Shown: positions 9,390 through 21,154, numbered from the stretch's first letter. The stretch is DNA of 64,000 bases from Aciditerrimonas ferrireducens (GCF_023130475.1 NZ_JAKHEX010000001.1:248001-312000); one strand, 5' to 3'. Notes: generated from the letters alone by a model not told the origin. A program made the numbers and translations.

Positions 9390-9743
9390 GTGCGCGGGAC
9401 TCCCAAGCGAGGCCAGCGGCTGGGCGGTGACGCCGCCCACCAGAAGGCCATGATCGGCAACCTCGTGGCCTCCCTCATCGCAGCCGAGGCCATCGTGACC
9501 ACCGAGACGAAGGCCAAGCTCCTCCGCCCGGTGGCCGAGCGCTGCATCACCGCGGCCAAGAAGGGCGGGGTGCACCGGGAACGCCAGGTGGTGGCCCTGA
9601 TCCGGGACAAGGAGATGGCCCGGAAGCTCTTCGCCGAGATCGGGCCCCGCTACGCCGACCGGCCCGGCGGCTACACCAGGATCCTGAAGCTCGGGCCGCG
9701 CCAGGGGGACAACGCCCCCATGGCGCGGATCGAGCTCGTGTGA
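9390..9743 (+). CDS. rplQ: 50S ribosomal protein L17
   Basis: The 117-residue protein has the L17 core: [40 protein letters not shown], and the C-terminal [20 protein letters not shown]. It starts at GTG behind GAGGAGAAAG. Its stop overlaps the truA start by four bases (GTGA). Confidence 0.97.
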   Translation: MRGTPKRGQRLGGDAAHQKAMIGNLVASLIAAEAIVTTETKAKLLRPVAERCITAAKKGGVHRERQVVALIRDKEMARKLFAEIGPRYADRPGGYTRILKLGPRQGDNAPMARIELV

Positions 9744-10636
9744 CCCTCTTCGACCTCGAGGCCCCCACTCCCGAGCCCCCGTCGCTGCGGCTCCGGCTCG
9801 TCCTGGCCTACGACGGCCGGGCCTTCCAGGGCTTCGCCGCCCAGCCGGGCCAGCGCACGGTGGCCGGGGCCTTGGCCGAGGCCCTCGGCACGGTCCTCCG
9901 CTGTCCGCCGCCGCGGATCGTCGCGGCCGGGCGGACCGACGCCGGGGTCCACGCCCTCGGCCAAGTGGTCCACGTCGACCTGCCGTCCTGGCCCGACGCG
10001 ACCGACCCGGCCGCCCTCGAGCGTCTCCGGCACCGCCTCGGCCGTCTCCTGGCGCCCCACATCGTGGTCCGGGAGCTCGCCCCGGCACCGGCCGGCTTCG
10101 ACGCCCGCCGCAGCGCCTCCTGGCGCCACTACCGCTACCTGCTCCACGAGGCCGACTACCCCGACCCCCGTCTGGAGGGCCTCGTCTGGTGCGTCCCGGG
10201 GCCCCTGGCCGACCGGGCCATGGCCCAGGCGGCCGACGTCCTGGTCGGCCGGCACGACTTCCGGGCCCTCTGCCGGCGTCCCCCTGGCCACCCTCCCCAC
10301 GAGCCCCTCTGGCGCCGGGTCCTCTCGGCCACGGTCCGGCCCCTGGCCGGAGACGACGGCCTTGTGCCCACCTGGGGTCGGCTCCTGCAGGTCGAGCTGC
10401 GGGCCGAGGCCTTCTGCCACCAGATGGTCCGCTCGGCCGTCGCCCTCCTCGTGGCCGTCGGCCAGCGCCGCCGGACGGTGGCCGACGTGCACCAGGTCCT
10501 CCTGCAGGGCTCCCGCCAAGGCCTCCCCGCCCCGGCTCCCCCCGGTGGCCTCACCCTCCTCGCCGTCGGCTACCCGCCCCACGACGGCCTCCCGTCGGGG
10601 CCCACCCCGCTCCCCCCCGACCCGCCCGTCCCCTGA
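9740..10636 (+). CDS. truA: tRNA pseudouridine(38-40) synthase
   Basis: TruA converts uridines 38-40 in the anticodon arm to pseudouridine. The catalytic aspartate is Asp67 in [18 protein letters not shown], and the [11 protein letters not shown]-like early strand reads [27 protein letters not shown] is the conserved C-terminal block. The 298-aa length is slightly longer than average because of a proline-rich C-terminal tail. Overlap with rplQ implies coupled translation, as in many actinobacteria. Confidence 0.95.
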   Translation: MTLFDLEAPTPEPPSLRLRLVLAYDGRAFQGFAAQPGQRTVAGALAEALGTVLRCPPPRIVAAGRTDAGVHALGQVVHVDLPSWPDATDPAALERLRHRLGRLLAPHIVVRELAPAPAGFDARRSASWRHYRYLLHEADYPDPRLEGLVWCVPGPLADRAMAQAADVLVGRHDFRALCRRPPGHPPHEPLWRRVLSATVRPLAGDDGLVPTWGRLLQVELRAEAFCHQMVRSAVALLVAVGQRRRTVADVHQVLLQGSRQGLPAPAPPGGLTLLAVGYPPHDGLPSGPTPLPPDPPVP

Positions 10637-10645
10637 GCGGGAGGG

Positions 10646-10675
10646 TTGTCCAGGGGCCGCCCCGGACGCTATGCT
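10646..10675 (+). promoter_or_regulatory. Promoter of rplM-rpsI
   Basis: TTGTCC (10646-10651) and TATGCT (10670-10675) are separated by 18 nt, a good fit to a housekeeping sigma promoter. It lies just after the truA stop and gives rplM a leader of about 60 nt. Confidence 0.6.
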
Positions 10676-10741
10676 CTTCCCTCGCCGTGGCGCCGCCCAG
10701 GCTGCCCGGCTGCCCGTCGACCGGACCGGAGTGGAAGCCGC

Positions 10742-11200
10742 GTGCGCACCTTCTCGCCCAAGCCCCAGGACGTGACCCGCAACTGGTGGGTGGTGGACGC
10801 CGACGGCCTGGTCCTGGGTCGCTTGGCGGCCGAGGTGGCCAGCCGCCTGCGAGGGAAGCACAAGCCGACCTTCGCCCCCCACGTCGACATGGGCGACCAC
10901 GTCGTCGTGGTGAACGCCGACAAGGTGGTCCTGACCGCCGGCAAGGCGGCGCAGAAGATGGTCTACCGCCACAGCGGCTACCCCGGGGGCCTGAAGGCCG
11001 AGCGGGTCAGCGACCAGCTGGTGACCCGGCCCGAGGAGGTGGTGCGCCGGGCGGTGCGGGGCATGCTGCCGAAGAACCGCCTGGGCCGCCAGCAGCTGGG
11101 CAAGCTGAAGGTCTACGCCGGTCCCGACCACCCCCACCAGGCCCAGCAGCCCGCCCCCCTGGTCCTGCCCCAGGCCCGGCGCGACCGGGCAGCCAGTTGA
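10742..11200 (+). CDS. rplM: 50S ribosomal protein L13
   Basis: L13 is an early-assembly large-subunit protein. The sequence from GTG 10742 reads [19 protein letters not shown] and continues with [19 protein letters not shown] and the [19 protein letters not shown] block. Length 152 aa is typical. Upstream in-frame starts exist but would add unconserved residues across the promoter, so they are rejected. rpsI follows and forms the usual pair. Confidence 0.96.
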   Translation: MRTFSPKPQDVTRNWWVVDADGLVLGRLAAEVASRLRGKHKPTFAPHVDMGDHVVVVNADKVVLTAGKAAQKMVYRHSGYPGGLKAERVSDQLVTRPEEVVRRAVRGMLPKNRLGRQQLGKLKVYAGPDHPHQAQQPAPLVLPQARRDRAAS

Positions 11201-11254
11201 GGACGCGGGCGCAGATGGCACCGGCGGTCGGGACGGACGAGTAAGGAGCACTGC

Positions 11255-11668
11255 GTGTCCAGGAAGCCGAAGCTGCCCGCCCCGCTGTGCCAGACCACGG
11301 GCCGTCGCAAGGCGGCGGTGGCCCGGGTCCGGTTCCGGCCCGGTGAGGGCGGGGCCATCACGGTGAACCGCCGGCCTCTCGAGGACTACTTCCCGTCGGC
11401 CACCCACCGGCACCTGGTGACCGAACCGTTGCGGGTGGCCCAGGTGCCCGAGGGCCTGGCCATCGACGCCACCATCGACGGCGGCGGCGTCTCGGGGCAG
11501 GCGGGCGCCCTGCGGCTCGGCATCGCCCGGGCCATCGTGGCCCTGGACCCCGAGCAGCGGGGTGCGCTGAAGAAGGCCGGCTTGCTCACCCGGGACGCCC
11601 GGGAGAAGGAGAGCAAGAAGTACGGCCTGAAGAAGGCCCGGAAGGCCCCCCAGTACTCGAAGCGGTAG
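11255..11668 (+). CDS. rpsI: 30S ribosomal protein S9
   Basis: S9 reaches the P-site tRNA with its C-terminal tail. The 137-residue protein contains [29 protein letters not shown]-like [33 protein letters not shown], and ends [12 protein letters not shown], all family signatures. GTG start with AAGGAG ribosome site 8 nt upstream. glmM begins 7 nt after the stop. Confidence 0.97.
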   Translation: MSRKPKLPAPLCQTTGRRKAAVARVRFRPGEGGAITVNRRPLEDYFPSATHRHLVTEPLRVAQVPEGLAIDATIDGGGVSGQAGALRLGIARAIVALDPEQRGALKKAGLLTRDAREKESKKYGLKKARKAPQYSKR

Positions 11669-11675
11669 TTCCCCG

Positions 11676-13049
11676 GTGGCGGTCCGTTTCGGGACCGACG
11701 GCATTCGGGGTGTCGCCAACGCCGAGCTGAGCGTCGACGTGGCCCTGGCCCTGGGCCGGGCGGTCAGCGAGGTCTTCCGGGCCCCGCGGGTGGTGGTCGG
11801 GCGGGACACCCGCCGGTCCGGCCCCATGCTCCAAGCGGCCCTGGCCGCTGGTCTGGCCAGCGGGGGCTGCGACGTCGTGGACCTCGGGGTGGTCCCCACC
11901 CCGGCGGTGGCCTGGGCGGCCAGCCGGGAAGGGGTCCCCGGTGTCGTGGTCTCGGCCTCCCACAACCCCTTCGGGGACAACGGCTTGAAGGTCTTCCGGC
12001 CCGGCGGCCGGAAGCTGACCGACGCCGACGAGCGGACCCTGGCGGAACGCACCGAGGCGTGGCTGACCGGTCCGCCGCCCACCAGCCCTCGACCCCCCAC
12101 CGGCTTGGGGGTGGGGGCGGTCGAGGACGGGGCCGGCTTCGCCGAGGGGTACCTCGCGGCCCTCCAGGAGGCCCTCGAGGGCCGGGATCTCGCCGGCCTG
12201 CGGGTCGTGCTCGACTGCGCCCACGGCGCCGCCTACCGTCTCGGTCCGCGTCTCCTTGAGGCCCTCGGGGCCCGGCTCACGGTCCTCGGGGCCGCCCCCG
12301 ACGGGGCGAACATCAACGACGGCTGCGGCTCGACCTGCCCCGACGGCCTGGCCCGCACAGTGGTGGCCGAGGGGGCCGAGCTGGGCCTGGCCCTCGACGG
12401 CGACGCCGACCGGCTGGTGGCCGTCGACCACCGGGGCCAGCTGGTGACCGGCGACCACCTCCTCGCCCTCTTCGCCGCCGACCTCCGGGAGCGGGGTCGG
12501 CTCCCGGGGGACGCCGTGGTGGCCACGGTCATGTCCAACCTCGGCCTCAGGCGGGCCTTGGACCAGCTCGGGGTGGGTTTGCGGGAGACCCCGGTCGGGG
12601 ACCGCTACGTCCTCGAAGCCCTCGAGGCCGAGGGCCTGGCCCTGGGGGGCGAGCAGTCCGGCCACCTGGTCTTCCGGGAGCTCTCGACCACCGGGGACGG
12701 CCTGCTCACCGCTGTCCTCCTCGCCGACTTGGTGCGCCGCCGGGGACGGTCCCTGGCCGAACTCGCCGACGCCGCCCTCACGTGGGTGCCCCAGCGCCTG
12801 GTCAACCTGGCGGTGGCGGACCCGGGGGGGTGCGTCGAGGATCCCGGGGTCCGCCACGCGGTCACCGAGGCGGCCCGTCGGCTCGGCCGGGACGGCCGGG
12901 TGCTGGTCCGACCGAGCGGCACCGAGCCGGTGGTCCGGCTCATGGTCGAGGCGCTCGACCCCGAGCTGGCCGACGCGGTCCTGGCCGAGCTGGAAGCGGC
13001 GGTCCGGGCTGCCCGGCCTTCGCGAGCCGAGGGGTCGGCCAGCCCCTAG
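11676..13049 (+). CDS. glmM: Phosphoglucosamine mutase
   Basis: GlmM converts glucosamine-6-phosphate to glucosamine-1-phosphate for UDP-GlcNAc and peptidoglycan synthesis. It begins VRFGTDGIRGVANAELS; the phosphoserine lies in VVSASHNPFGDNG (Ser about residue 95). The metal loop is LALDGDADRLVAVD, the sugar loop GGEQSGHL, and the phosphate loop VRPSGTEPVVRLM. Length 457 aa is normal. It stands directly before glmS, so two consecutive hexosamine steps are neighbours. Confidence 0.97.
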   Translation: MAVRFGTDGIRGVANAELSVDVALALGRAVSEVFRAPRVVVGRDTRRSGPMLQAALAAGLASGGCDVVDLGVVPTPAVAWAASREGVPGVVVSASHNPFGDNGLKVFRPGGRKLTDADERTLAERTEAWLTGPPPTSPRPPTGLGVGAVEDGAGFAEGYLAALQEALEGRDLAGLRVVLDCAHGAAYRLGPRLLEALGARLTVLGAAPDGANINDGCGSTCPDGLARTVVAEGAELGLALDGDADRLVAVDHRGQLVTGDHLLALFAADLRERGRLPGDAVVATVMSNLGLRRALDQLGVGLRETPVGDRYVLEALEAEGLALGGEQSGHLVFRELSTTGDGLLTAVLLADLVRRRGRSLAELADAALTWVPQRLVNLAVADPGGCVEDPGVRHAVTEAARRLGRDGRVLVRPSGTEPVVRLMVEALDPELADAVLAELEAAVRAARPSRAEGSASP

Positions 13050-13060
13050 CCTGGGGGCCC

Positions 13061-14907
<1,847 letters not shown>

Positions 14908-14911
<4 letters not shown>

Positions 14912-15393
14912 GGCCGGTGGTGGGCTCGGGGATCGCCGGCCAGCCCGGGGCCCAGGGCACGGGGGCTGGGGGCGGCGTCGTCGCCGGGACCCTCGTCGGG
15001 GCCATCGCCGGCGTCGGCCTCGACGCGGTGGCGGTCGAGCGCCTCCGCGCCCTGCTGGCCCGCCGGCCGGCGGTCGCCGACCGGCTGTTCCACCCGGCGG
15101 AGCTGGCCTACGTGGCCCGCCAGCACGACCCCGTCCCGTCCCTGGCGGTCCGCTTCGCCGCCAAGGAGGCGGCCATGAAGGCCCTGGGCGTGGGTCTGGG
15201 GGCCTTCGGCTTCCAGGAGGTCTGGGTGGAGCGGGTCGCCCCGGGACCACCCGCGCTGCACCTGGCCGGGCGGGCCGCCAAGCTGGCCGCCCACCGTCGG
15301 GTGGCCCAGTGGCACCTCTCCCTCAGCCACACCGCCGAGCTGGCCCTGGCCCTCGTGGTGGCCGAGCGGGGCGTCCAGGAGGTGTCCGGGTGA
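14908..15393 (+). CDS. acpS: Holo-[acyl-carrier-protein] synthase
   Basis: AcpS transfers 4'-phosphopantetheine from CoA to acyl carrier protein. Family motifs are GVGLDAVAVERL (metal aspartate), RFAAKEAAMKALG (metal glutamate) and WHLSLSHTAELALA. The protein is 161 aa with about 30 glycine-rich N-terminal residues that are not part of the fold, so the true start may be a later GTG. It overlaps glmS by four bases and nnr by four bases. Confidence 0.92.
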
Positions 15394-16853
15394 TCCCGGT
15401 CCTGAGCGTCGAGGAGATGCGGGCCGCCGACGCGAAGGCCCTCGAACGGACGAGCCACGCCGCCTTGGTGGCCCGGGCCGGCCGGGCCCTCGGCCTGGTG
15501 GCGGCCGAGCTGCTCCGGGAGCGCCGCGGCCGGGTCGCCGGGGCCCGGGTGACCGTGCTGGCCGGGCCCGGCTCGAACGGGGCCGACGGCACCGTGGCCG
15601 GCCGGTTCCTGGCCGACCGGGGCGCGGCCGTCGAGGTCCTCGCGGCCCGGCCCGGCCCCCCGGCGGTCGGGACCGGGGCCGACCTGCTCATCGACGCCGC
15701 CTACGGCACCGGCTTCCGCGGCAGCTACGAGGCCCCCGAGCTCCTCGGTGACCCCTGGGTGCTGGCCTGCGACATCCCCTCGGGGGTCGACGGGGACACC
15801 GGCGCGGTCTCGGGTCGGGCCCTCGCCGCCCGGGCCACCGTGACCTTCGCGGCGCCCAAGCCGGGCCTGCTCCAGGGCCAGGGGGCCGAGCTGGCCGGGA
15901 CGGTCCTGGTGGCCGACATCGGCGTTGACCCGTCTCGGGCCCGCGCCCAGCTCCTGGAGGACGCCGACCTGGCCTGGCTGCCGGGCCGTCCACGGGAGGC
16001 CCACAAGTGGCAGCGGGCCGTGGCGGTGGTGGCCGGCTCGCCCGGCATGCGCGGCGCGGCGGTGCTCTGCGCCCGGGCCGCCGCCCGAGCCGGGGCCGGC
16101 ATGGTCCGCCTCGGCCTGCCGGGGGTGGCCGAGCCGTCCCTGCCCATCGGGGAGGCCGTGGCCTTCAGCCTGCCGGCCACCGACTGGGCCCCGGCCGCCT
16201 TGACCCTGGCGGAGCGCTGCCGGGCGCTGGTCCTCGGGCCGGGCCTGGGTCGCCAGGAGCCGACGGCGACGGCCGTCAGGCGGGTGGTGGCCGAGTGCCC
16301 CCTCCCCGTGGTCCTCGACGCCGACGCCCTCTTCGCCCTGGGCACGGCCAGCGAGGCTCGGGCCCTCGTGAACCGCCGGCCCCGGGGCGGCACCGACGTC
16401 CTGCTCACCCCCCACGACGGTGAGGCCAGCCGGCTGCTCGGCAGCGCGCCGGGGCCCGACCGACTGGCGGCGGCCCGTCGGCTGGCCGAGGCCAGCGGCT
16501 GCACCTGCCTGCTAAAGGGCAGCACGACGGTGGTGGCCGAACCCGAGGGTCGAGCCTGGCTGGTCACCGCCGGTTCGCCGGTCCTGGCCACCGCCGGCAC
16601 CGGCGACGTCCTCGCCGGGGTGGCCGGCGCGTTCCTGGCCGCCGGCCTGCCGGCCAGCCAGGCCGGGGCCCTGGCCGCCCACGCCCACGGGCGAGCCGCC
16701 GCCCTCGGCTGGTCCCATGGCCTCGTGGCCGGGGACCTGCCCGAGCTCCTGGCGAGGTGGCTCTCGACCGCCGAGCGTGCCGGGCCCGCCCCCGGCCCCC
16801 TCCCGGTGGCCCCCCTCCGGACCTGGCTGGCCACCCGGCGAGGCTGGCGGTGA
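15390..16853 (+). CDS. nnr: Bifunctional NAD(P)H-hydrate epimerase/dehydratase
   Basis: Nnr repairs hydrated NADH and NADPH. The N-terminal epimerase domain (about residues 1-210) has VLAGPGSNGADG and ACDIPSGVDGDTG. The C-terminal ADP-dependent dehydratase domain has LTPHDGEASRLLG, CLLKGSTTVVA and the GTGDVLAGVAGAFLA motif. Start is the GTG overlapping the acpS stop; total 487 aa. It overlaps alr by four bases, the common actinobacterial acpS-nnr-alr order. Confidence 0.95.
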   Translation: MIPVLSVEEMRAADAKALERTSHAALVARAGRALGLVAAELLRERRGRVAGARVTVLAGPGSNGADGTVAGRFLADRGAAVEVLAARPGPPAVGTGADLLIDAAYGTGFRGSYEAPELLGDPWVLACDIPSGVDGDTGAVSGRALAARATVTFAAPKPGLLQGQGAELAGTVLVADIGVDPSRARAQLLEDADLAWLPGRPREAHKWQRAVAVVAGSPGMRGAAVLCARAAARAGAGMVRLGLPGVAEPSLPIGEAVAFSLPATDWAPAALTLAERCRALVLGPGLGRQEPTATAVRRVVAECPLPVVLDADALFALGTASEARALVNRRPRGGTDVLLTPHDGEASRLLGSAPGPDRLAAARRLAEASGCTCLLKGSTTVVAEPEGRAWLVTAGSPVLATAGTGDVLAGVAGAFLAAGLPASQAGALAAHAHGRAAALGWSHGLVAGDLPELLARWLSTAERAGPAPGPLPVAPLRTWLATRRGWR

Positions 16854-18130
16854 ACGGGCCGGCGGACCCCGTCCCTGGGGCCGGGCCGCTCGCCGCCCCG
16901 AGGGCGCCGGTCGGGCCGGCGGTCTCCTGGCACCGGCCGGCCTGGGTCGAGGTGGACCTCGGGGCCCTGCGGCGCAACGCCGCCCGCCTGGCCCGCCTGG
17001 TCGCCCCGGCGGGGCTCTGCGCCGTGGTGAAGGCCGACGGGTACGGCCACGGGGCCGAGCTGGTGGCGAGGGCCGCCCTGGCTGGTGGGGCCCGCTGGCT
17101 GGCCGTGGCCACCGTCGACGAGGGCCTGGCCCTCCGGCGAGCCGGGATCGAGGCCCCGGTCCTGGTCCTCTCCCAGCCGACCCCCGAGGCCCTCCGGGCC
17201 GCCCGGTCGGGACGGCTGACCCCGACCCTGGACACCCTTGCGGGGGTCCGAGCCGCCGCCGCCGCGGCCGGGGAGGGGCCTTGGCCGGTGCACCTGAAGG
17301 TCGACACCGGCATGCACCGGGCGGGCTGCGCCCCCGAGGAGCTCCTGGGCCTGGCCCAGGCGGTCGCCGACAGCGGGCGGCTGGTCCTCGAGGGCCTGTG
17401 GACCCACCTGGCGGTGGCCGACGGGAGCGGACCCGAGGACCAGGCGTTCACCACCGGCCAGCTCCGGGCCTTCGAGGCCGCCCGCCGCCGCCTGCTCGCC
17501 GCCGGCCTGCCCCCGCTCCTGGCCCACGCCGCCAACTCGGCCGCGGCCCTCACCCGGCCCGAGGCCCGCTACGACCTGGTTCGCTGCGGCATCGCCCTCT
17601 ACGGCCTGGCCCCCAGCGAGGCCCTGGCCGCGCCGGCGGACGCGCTCGGGCTCGAGCCGGCCCTCCGCTGGCGAGCCCGGGTCACCCGGGTCCAGCGCCT
17701 GCCGGCCGGGGCCCGCCCGTCCTACGGCCGTCGCCGGGCCCTGCCCCACGCGGCCACGGTGGCGGTCGTGCCGGTGGGCTACGCCGACGGGGTCCCCCGG
17801 GGGGCCTTCGAGGCCGGCTTGGCGATCCTCGTCGGGGGGCGCCCCCGGCCCCTGGCCGGGGTGGTCACCATGGACCAGCTGCTCCTCGACTGCGGCGACG
17901 ACCCGGTCCAGGTGGGGGACGAGGCGGTCCTGCTCGGCCGCCAGGGGACGACCAGCCTGACGGCGTGGGACTGGGCGCGTACCCTGGGCACCATCGCCTA
18001 CGAGGTCCTCTGCCACATCGGGCCCCGGGTGCCCCGGGTGCCGGTCGACGAGGAGGACCGAGGCGGCGCGGCGAGCGAGGAGGAGGTGGCCAGGTGCCAA
18101 GGACGCCCAGGCGGTCTCGGGGACGGCTGA
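16850..18130 (+). CDS. alr: Alanine racemase
   Basis: Alr makes D-alanine for peptidoglycan. The PLP lysine is Lys61 in VVKADGYGHGAELVARAA; the catalytic tyrosine region reads VVPVGYADGVPRG, and HLKVDTGMHRAGC and CGIALYGLAP are conserved. Start is GTG overlapping the nnr stop; about 25 residues precede the fold. Length is 426 aa. The 3' end overlaps the start of the downstream hydrolase gene. Confidence 0.95.
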   Translation: MNGPADPVPGAGPLAAPRAPVGPAVSWHRPAWVEVDLGALRRNAARLARLVAPAGLCAVVKADGYGHGAELVARAALAGGARWLAVATVDEGLALRRAGIEAPVLVLSQPTPEALRAARSGRLTPTLDTLAGVRAAAAAAGEGPWPVHLKVDTGMHRAGCAPEELLGLAQAVADSGRLVLEGLWTHLAVADGSGPEDQAFTTGQLRAFEAARRRLLAAGLPPLLAHAANSAAALTRPEARYDLVRCGIALYGLAPSEALAAPADALGLEPALRWRARVTRVQRLPAGARPSYGRRRALPHAATVAVVPVGYADGVPRGAFEAGLAILVGGRPRPLAGVVTMDQLLLDCGDDPVQVGDEAVLLGRQGTTSLTAWDWARTLGTIAYEVLCHIGPRVPRVPVDEEDRGGAASEEEVARCQGRPGGLGDG

Positions 18131-19134
18131 AGCTGGCGGGCCTGCTGGCCGGCCTCGGGGCGGGAGGCGGCCTGGTCGCCGGCTACCTGGCCCAGCACCG
18201 GGCCGCAGGCCGGGCCAAGCAGGCGGCCCAGGCCCGGGCCGAGCGGGCCGCCGGGTTGGCGGTGCCCGACGACGTGGTCCAGCACCGGGTGACGCTGGAC
18301 GACGGCGGGGTCGCCCACGTGCTCGAACGGGGCCAGGGGCAGCCCATCGTCCTGCTCCACGGCATCACCCTGGCCGCTCGGGTCTGGGGGAGCCAGCTGG
18401 CCGCCCTCGGGGAGCGCCACCGGGTCCTGGCCCTGGACCTGCGGGGCCACGGGGCCTCCGAGCCCGGCCGGGACGGCTTCGAAGGGGGGATGGCCCGGCT
18501 CGCAGCCGACGTCCGCCAGGTCCTTGACGCCTTGCAGGTCGAGCGGGCCGTCCTGGTCGGCCACTCCATGGGCGGCATGGTCGCCCTCCAGCTGCTCGTC
18601 GACGCCGACCCCGACTGGCGGGAGCGTCGGGTCGCCGGCCTGGCCCTGGTCGACACCTCGGCCGCCCCGACCGCCGGCTGGCCCGGCGGGGGCCGCCTGC
18701 AGGGGCCGGTCTCGGCCCTCGGTGCCCGGGCGGTCCTCCTGGCCCAGCGCTTCGGGGCGGCGGCCCTCCCGAGCGCCGACGTCCGCTGGTGGGCGGCCCG
18801 GGGCGCCTTCGGCCCTGACCCGGACCCGGTCCAGGTGGCCATGACCGACGAGCTGGCCGAGGCCACCCCCATGACCACCCTCGCCCACCTCCTGCCGGTC
18901 CTCGCCCGCTTCGACCTGGCCGACCGACTGGTGGAGGTCGACCTGCCGGCCCTCGTGGTGGTCGGCACCCACGACCACCTGACCCCCCCGAGCCACGCCC
19001 GGCGTCTCGCCGAGGGCCTGCCCCGGGCCGAGCTGGTCGAGCTACCCCGGGCCGGTCACATGCCCATGCTCGAGCGGCCCCGGGAGCTGGCCCGGCTGCT
19101 CGAGGACCTGGCGGCCAAGGTGGCGGGCAGCTGA
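18094..19134 (+). CDS. Alpha/beta-hydrolase, membrane-anchored
   Basis: An alpha/beta-hydrolase of unknown substrate. A short basic N-terminus is followed by a hydrophobic anchor (LAGLLAGLGAGGGLVAGYLA). The fold has the oxyanion HGITLAARVW, nucleophile elbow GHSMGG (Ser), an acid in GTHDHLTPP and a C-terminal histidine in AGHMPMLERP. GTG at 18094 has AGGAGG 7 nt upstream and overlaps the alr end by 37 nt. A hydrolase at this position, between alr and tsaE, is common in actinobacteria. Confidence 0.88.
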   Translation: MPRTPRRSRGRLKLAGLLAGLGAGGGLVAGYLAQHRAAGRAKQAAQARAERAAGLAVPDDVVQHRVTLDDGGVAHVLERGQGQPIVLLHGITLAARVWGSQLAALGERHRVLALDLRGHGASEPGRDGFEGGMARLAADVRQVLDALQVERAVLVGHSMGGMVALQLLVDADPDWRERRVAGLALVDTSAAPTAGWPGGGRLQGPVSALGARAVLLAQRFGAAALPSADVRWWAARGAFGPDPDPVQVAMTDELAEATPMTTLAHLLPVLARFDLADRLVEVDLPALVVVGTHDHLTPPSHARRLAEGLPRAELVELPRAGHMPMLERPRELARLLEDLAAKVAGS

Positions 19135-19150
19135 GGGCAGGGGGTCGGCC

Positions 19151-19741
19151 ATGACCACCGCTGCCGATCGCCTCGCCGCCCTGGCCGCCACCGCGGCCGA
19201 GTGCCGGCGCTGCGCCCTGGCCGCCGGGCGCACCCAGGTGGTCTTCGGGGTCGGGAACCCCGAGGCCCGGCTGGTCCTGATCGGCGAGGGCCCCGGGCGG
19301 GAGGAGGACCTTCGGGGCGAGCCCTTCGTGGGGCGGTCCGGCCAGCTCCTCGACGCCCTGCTCCGCCAGGAGCTCGGCGTGGACCGACGGCAGTGCTACA
19401 TCGCCAACGTCGTGAAGTGCCGGCCACCGGGCAACCGGGACCCCCGGCCCGAGGAGATCACCGCCTGCCGGCCCTACCTGGACGGGCAGCTAGCGGCCAT
19501 CGAGCCGAGCGTCATCGTCACCCTCGGCAAGTTCGCCAGCCAGGTCGTCCTGGCCAGCGGCGAGGGCATCCGCCGGCTGCGGGGCCGGGTCCACCCGGGG
19601 CCCCAGGGCGCCTGGGTGGTCCCCACCTACCATCCGGCGGCCGCCCTCCGGGGCGGGGCGGCGGTCGTGGCCGAGATGCGCGCCGACCTGGTCCGGGCGA
19701 AGGAGCTGCTCGTGGCCCCGGCCCAGGAGGCCCGCTCGTGA
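19151..19741 (+). CDS. Uracil-DNA glycosylase, type 4 (Fe-S)
   Basis: This enzyme removes uracil from DNA. The motifs are GEGPGREEDLRGEPFVGRSG near the N-terminus and VVPTYHPAAALRG at the C-terminus, as in family 4. CRRC, VVKCRPPGNRDP and ACRPYL supply the four cysteines of the 4Fe-4S cluster. Length is 196 aa. ATG start with AGGGGG upstream; the stop overlaps the tsaE start by four bases. Confidence 0.93.
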   Translation: MTTAADRLAALAATAAECRRCALAAGRTQVVFGVGNPEARLVLIGEGPGREEDLRGEPFVGRSGQLLDALLRQELGVDRRQCYIANVVKCRPPGNRDPRPEEITACRPYLDGQLAAIEPSVIVTLGKFASQVVLASGEGIRRLRGRVHPGPQGAWVVPTYHPAAALRGGAAVVAEMRADLVRAKELLVAPAQEARS

Positions 19742-20310
19742 GCGGCGCCGACCTGGTGGTCCGCACGGCCAGCCCCGAGGGGACCCGGGCGGTCGGCCGG
19801 GCCCTGGCCGGCCTGCTCCAACCCGGTGACCTGCTCGTCCTGGCCGGGGACCTCGGGGCCGGGAAGACCACCTTCGCCCAGGGGGTCGGCCAGGGGCTCG
19901 GGGTGAGCGACCCGGTGGTGAGCCCCACCTTCACCCTGGTCCGCCAGTACCGCTGCGGGGCGGGGGCGCCGGTGCGGACCCTGCTCCACGCCGATCTCTA
20001 CCGGCTGGACCAGCTGGCCGAGGTGCTCGACCTGGACCTGGCGGAGCTGGTCGAGGACCAGGCGGCCGCCCTGGTCGAGTGGGGCGACGTGGCGAGCGAG
20101 GTCCTCGGGCCCGAGCAGGTCACGCTGGTCCTCCAGCCGACCGCCGACGAGGACGCCCGAGAGCTGGCCCTCTGGTTGCCGCCCAGCTGGGCGGGCCGGC
20201 GGGACCCCCTGGAGGCGGCCCTCGCGGGGCTCGGGCTGCTGGCGGAGGCCAGGGTGGCGCACCGCCAGCCAGGGGGGCAGGGGCCGGGCGGGACCGGAGA
20301 GGAGCGCTGA
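19738..20310 (+). CDS. tsaE: tRNA t6A synthesis ATPase TsaE
   Basis: TsaE is the P-loop ATPase that works with TsaB and TsaD to make N6-threonylcarbamoyl-adenosine at tRNA position 37. The Walker A is GDLGAGKTTFAQGVGQGLG, followed by VVSPTFTLVRQY and HADLYRLD, then VEWGD. A 40-residue alanine/glycine-rich C-terminal extension is not conserved. Length 190 aa. Starts at GTG overlapping the glycosylase stop and ends overlapping tsaB by one base. Confidence 0.94.
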   Translation: MSGADLVVRTASPEGTRAVGRALAGLLQPGDLLVLAGDLGAGKTTFAQGVGQGLGVSDPVVSPTFTLVRQYRCGAGAPVRTLLHADLYRLDQLAEVLDLDLAELVEDQAAALVEWGDVASEVLGPEQVTLVLQPTADEDARELALWLPPSWAGRRDPLEAALAGLGLLAEARVAHRQPGGQGPGGTGEER

Positions 20311-21116
20311 TGGCCGTGCTGCTGGCCCTGGAGTCGGCGACCGAGGGGGCCGGGGTGGCCCTGGCCGACGAGCGGGGGCTGCTGGCCGAGGTGCGCCTGG
20401 GTCGGGGTCGGCGCCACGCCGAGACCCTGGCCCCCGCGATCCAGGAGGTCTGCCGGCTCGCCCAGGTCACCCTGGCGGGCCTCGACGCCCTGGCGGTCGA
20501 CGTCGGCCCGGGGCTCTTCACCGGCCTTCGGGTGGGCCTGGCCACCGCCAAGGGCCTGGCCATGGGGCTCGGCCGGCCGGTGGTCGGCCTGAGCAGCCTC
20601 CAGCTGCTCCTGGCCGGGGCCGCCGCCCTGCGGGCGCGGGGCCCGGTGCTGGCCGTGGTGGACGCCCGGCGGGGCGAGGTGTTCTGGAGCCAGGCCGAGC
20701 TGGACGGGACGGCCCCGTGGTGGCGGACCGGCGCGCCGGCCCCGACGGCGAGCAAGCCCGAGGTCGGGCCGCCGGCCGCCCTCGCCTGGGTGGTCCAGGA
20801 GCTCGTGGCCGCCGGCCGGGTCCCCCTGCTGCTCGGGGACGGGGCATGGCGGTACCGGGAGGAGATGGAGCGGGCTGGCGGGCAGGTGGCCGACCCGGCC
20901 CTCGCCGGCCTCGCCCCCGGGCTCCTCGCCGAGGTGGCCCTCGCCGAGCTGGCCGCTGGGCGGGCGCAGTCGCCCGAGGCCGTCGGCCCGCTCTACCTCC
21001 GGGAGGCCGACGCCCAGATCGACTGGGCTCGCCGGCACCCCACCCGACCCCGCGTCGAGCCCCCCGGGGCGCCCGACGGTGCGCCCCCGCCGGTCGAAGG
21101 GGCGTCGCCGTCCTGA
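20310..21116 (+). CDS. tsaB: tRNA t6A synthesis protein TsaB
   Basis: TsaB is the ASKHA-fold scaffold that dimerises with TsaD. It begins AVLLALESATEGAGVALAD and has VDVGPGLFTGLRVGLATAKG and VVDARRGEVFW. Length is 268 aa, with a proline-rich tail after residue 240. One-base overlap with tsaE and the following rimI and tsaD complete the t6A cluster. Confidence 0.95.
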   Translation: MAVLLALESATEGAGVALADERGLLAEVRLGRGRRHAETLAPAIQEVCRLAQVTLAGLDALAVDVGPGLFTGLRVGLATAKGLAMGLGRPVVGLSSLQLLLAGAAALRARGPVLAVVDARRGEVFWSQAELDGTAPWWRTGAPAPTASKPEVGPPAALAWVVQELVAAGRVPLLLGDGAWRYREEMERAGGQVADPALAGLAPGLLAEVALAELAAGRAQSPEAVGPLYLREADAQIDWARRHPTRPRVEPPGAPDGAPPPVEGASPS

Positions 21117-21154
21117 GCGTCGAGGGACCCGAGCCGGGCGTCGCCGGCCCCACC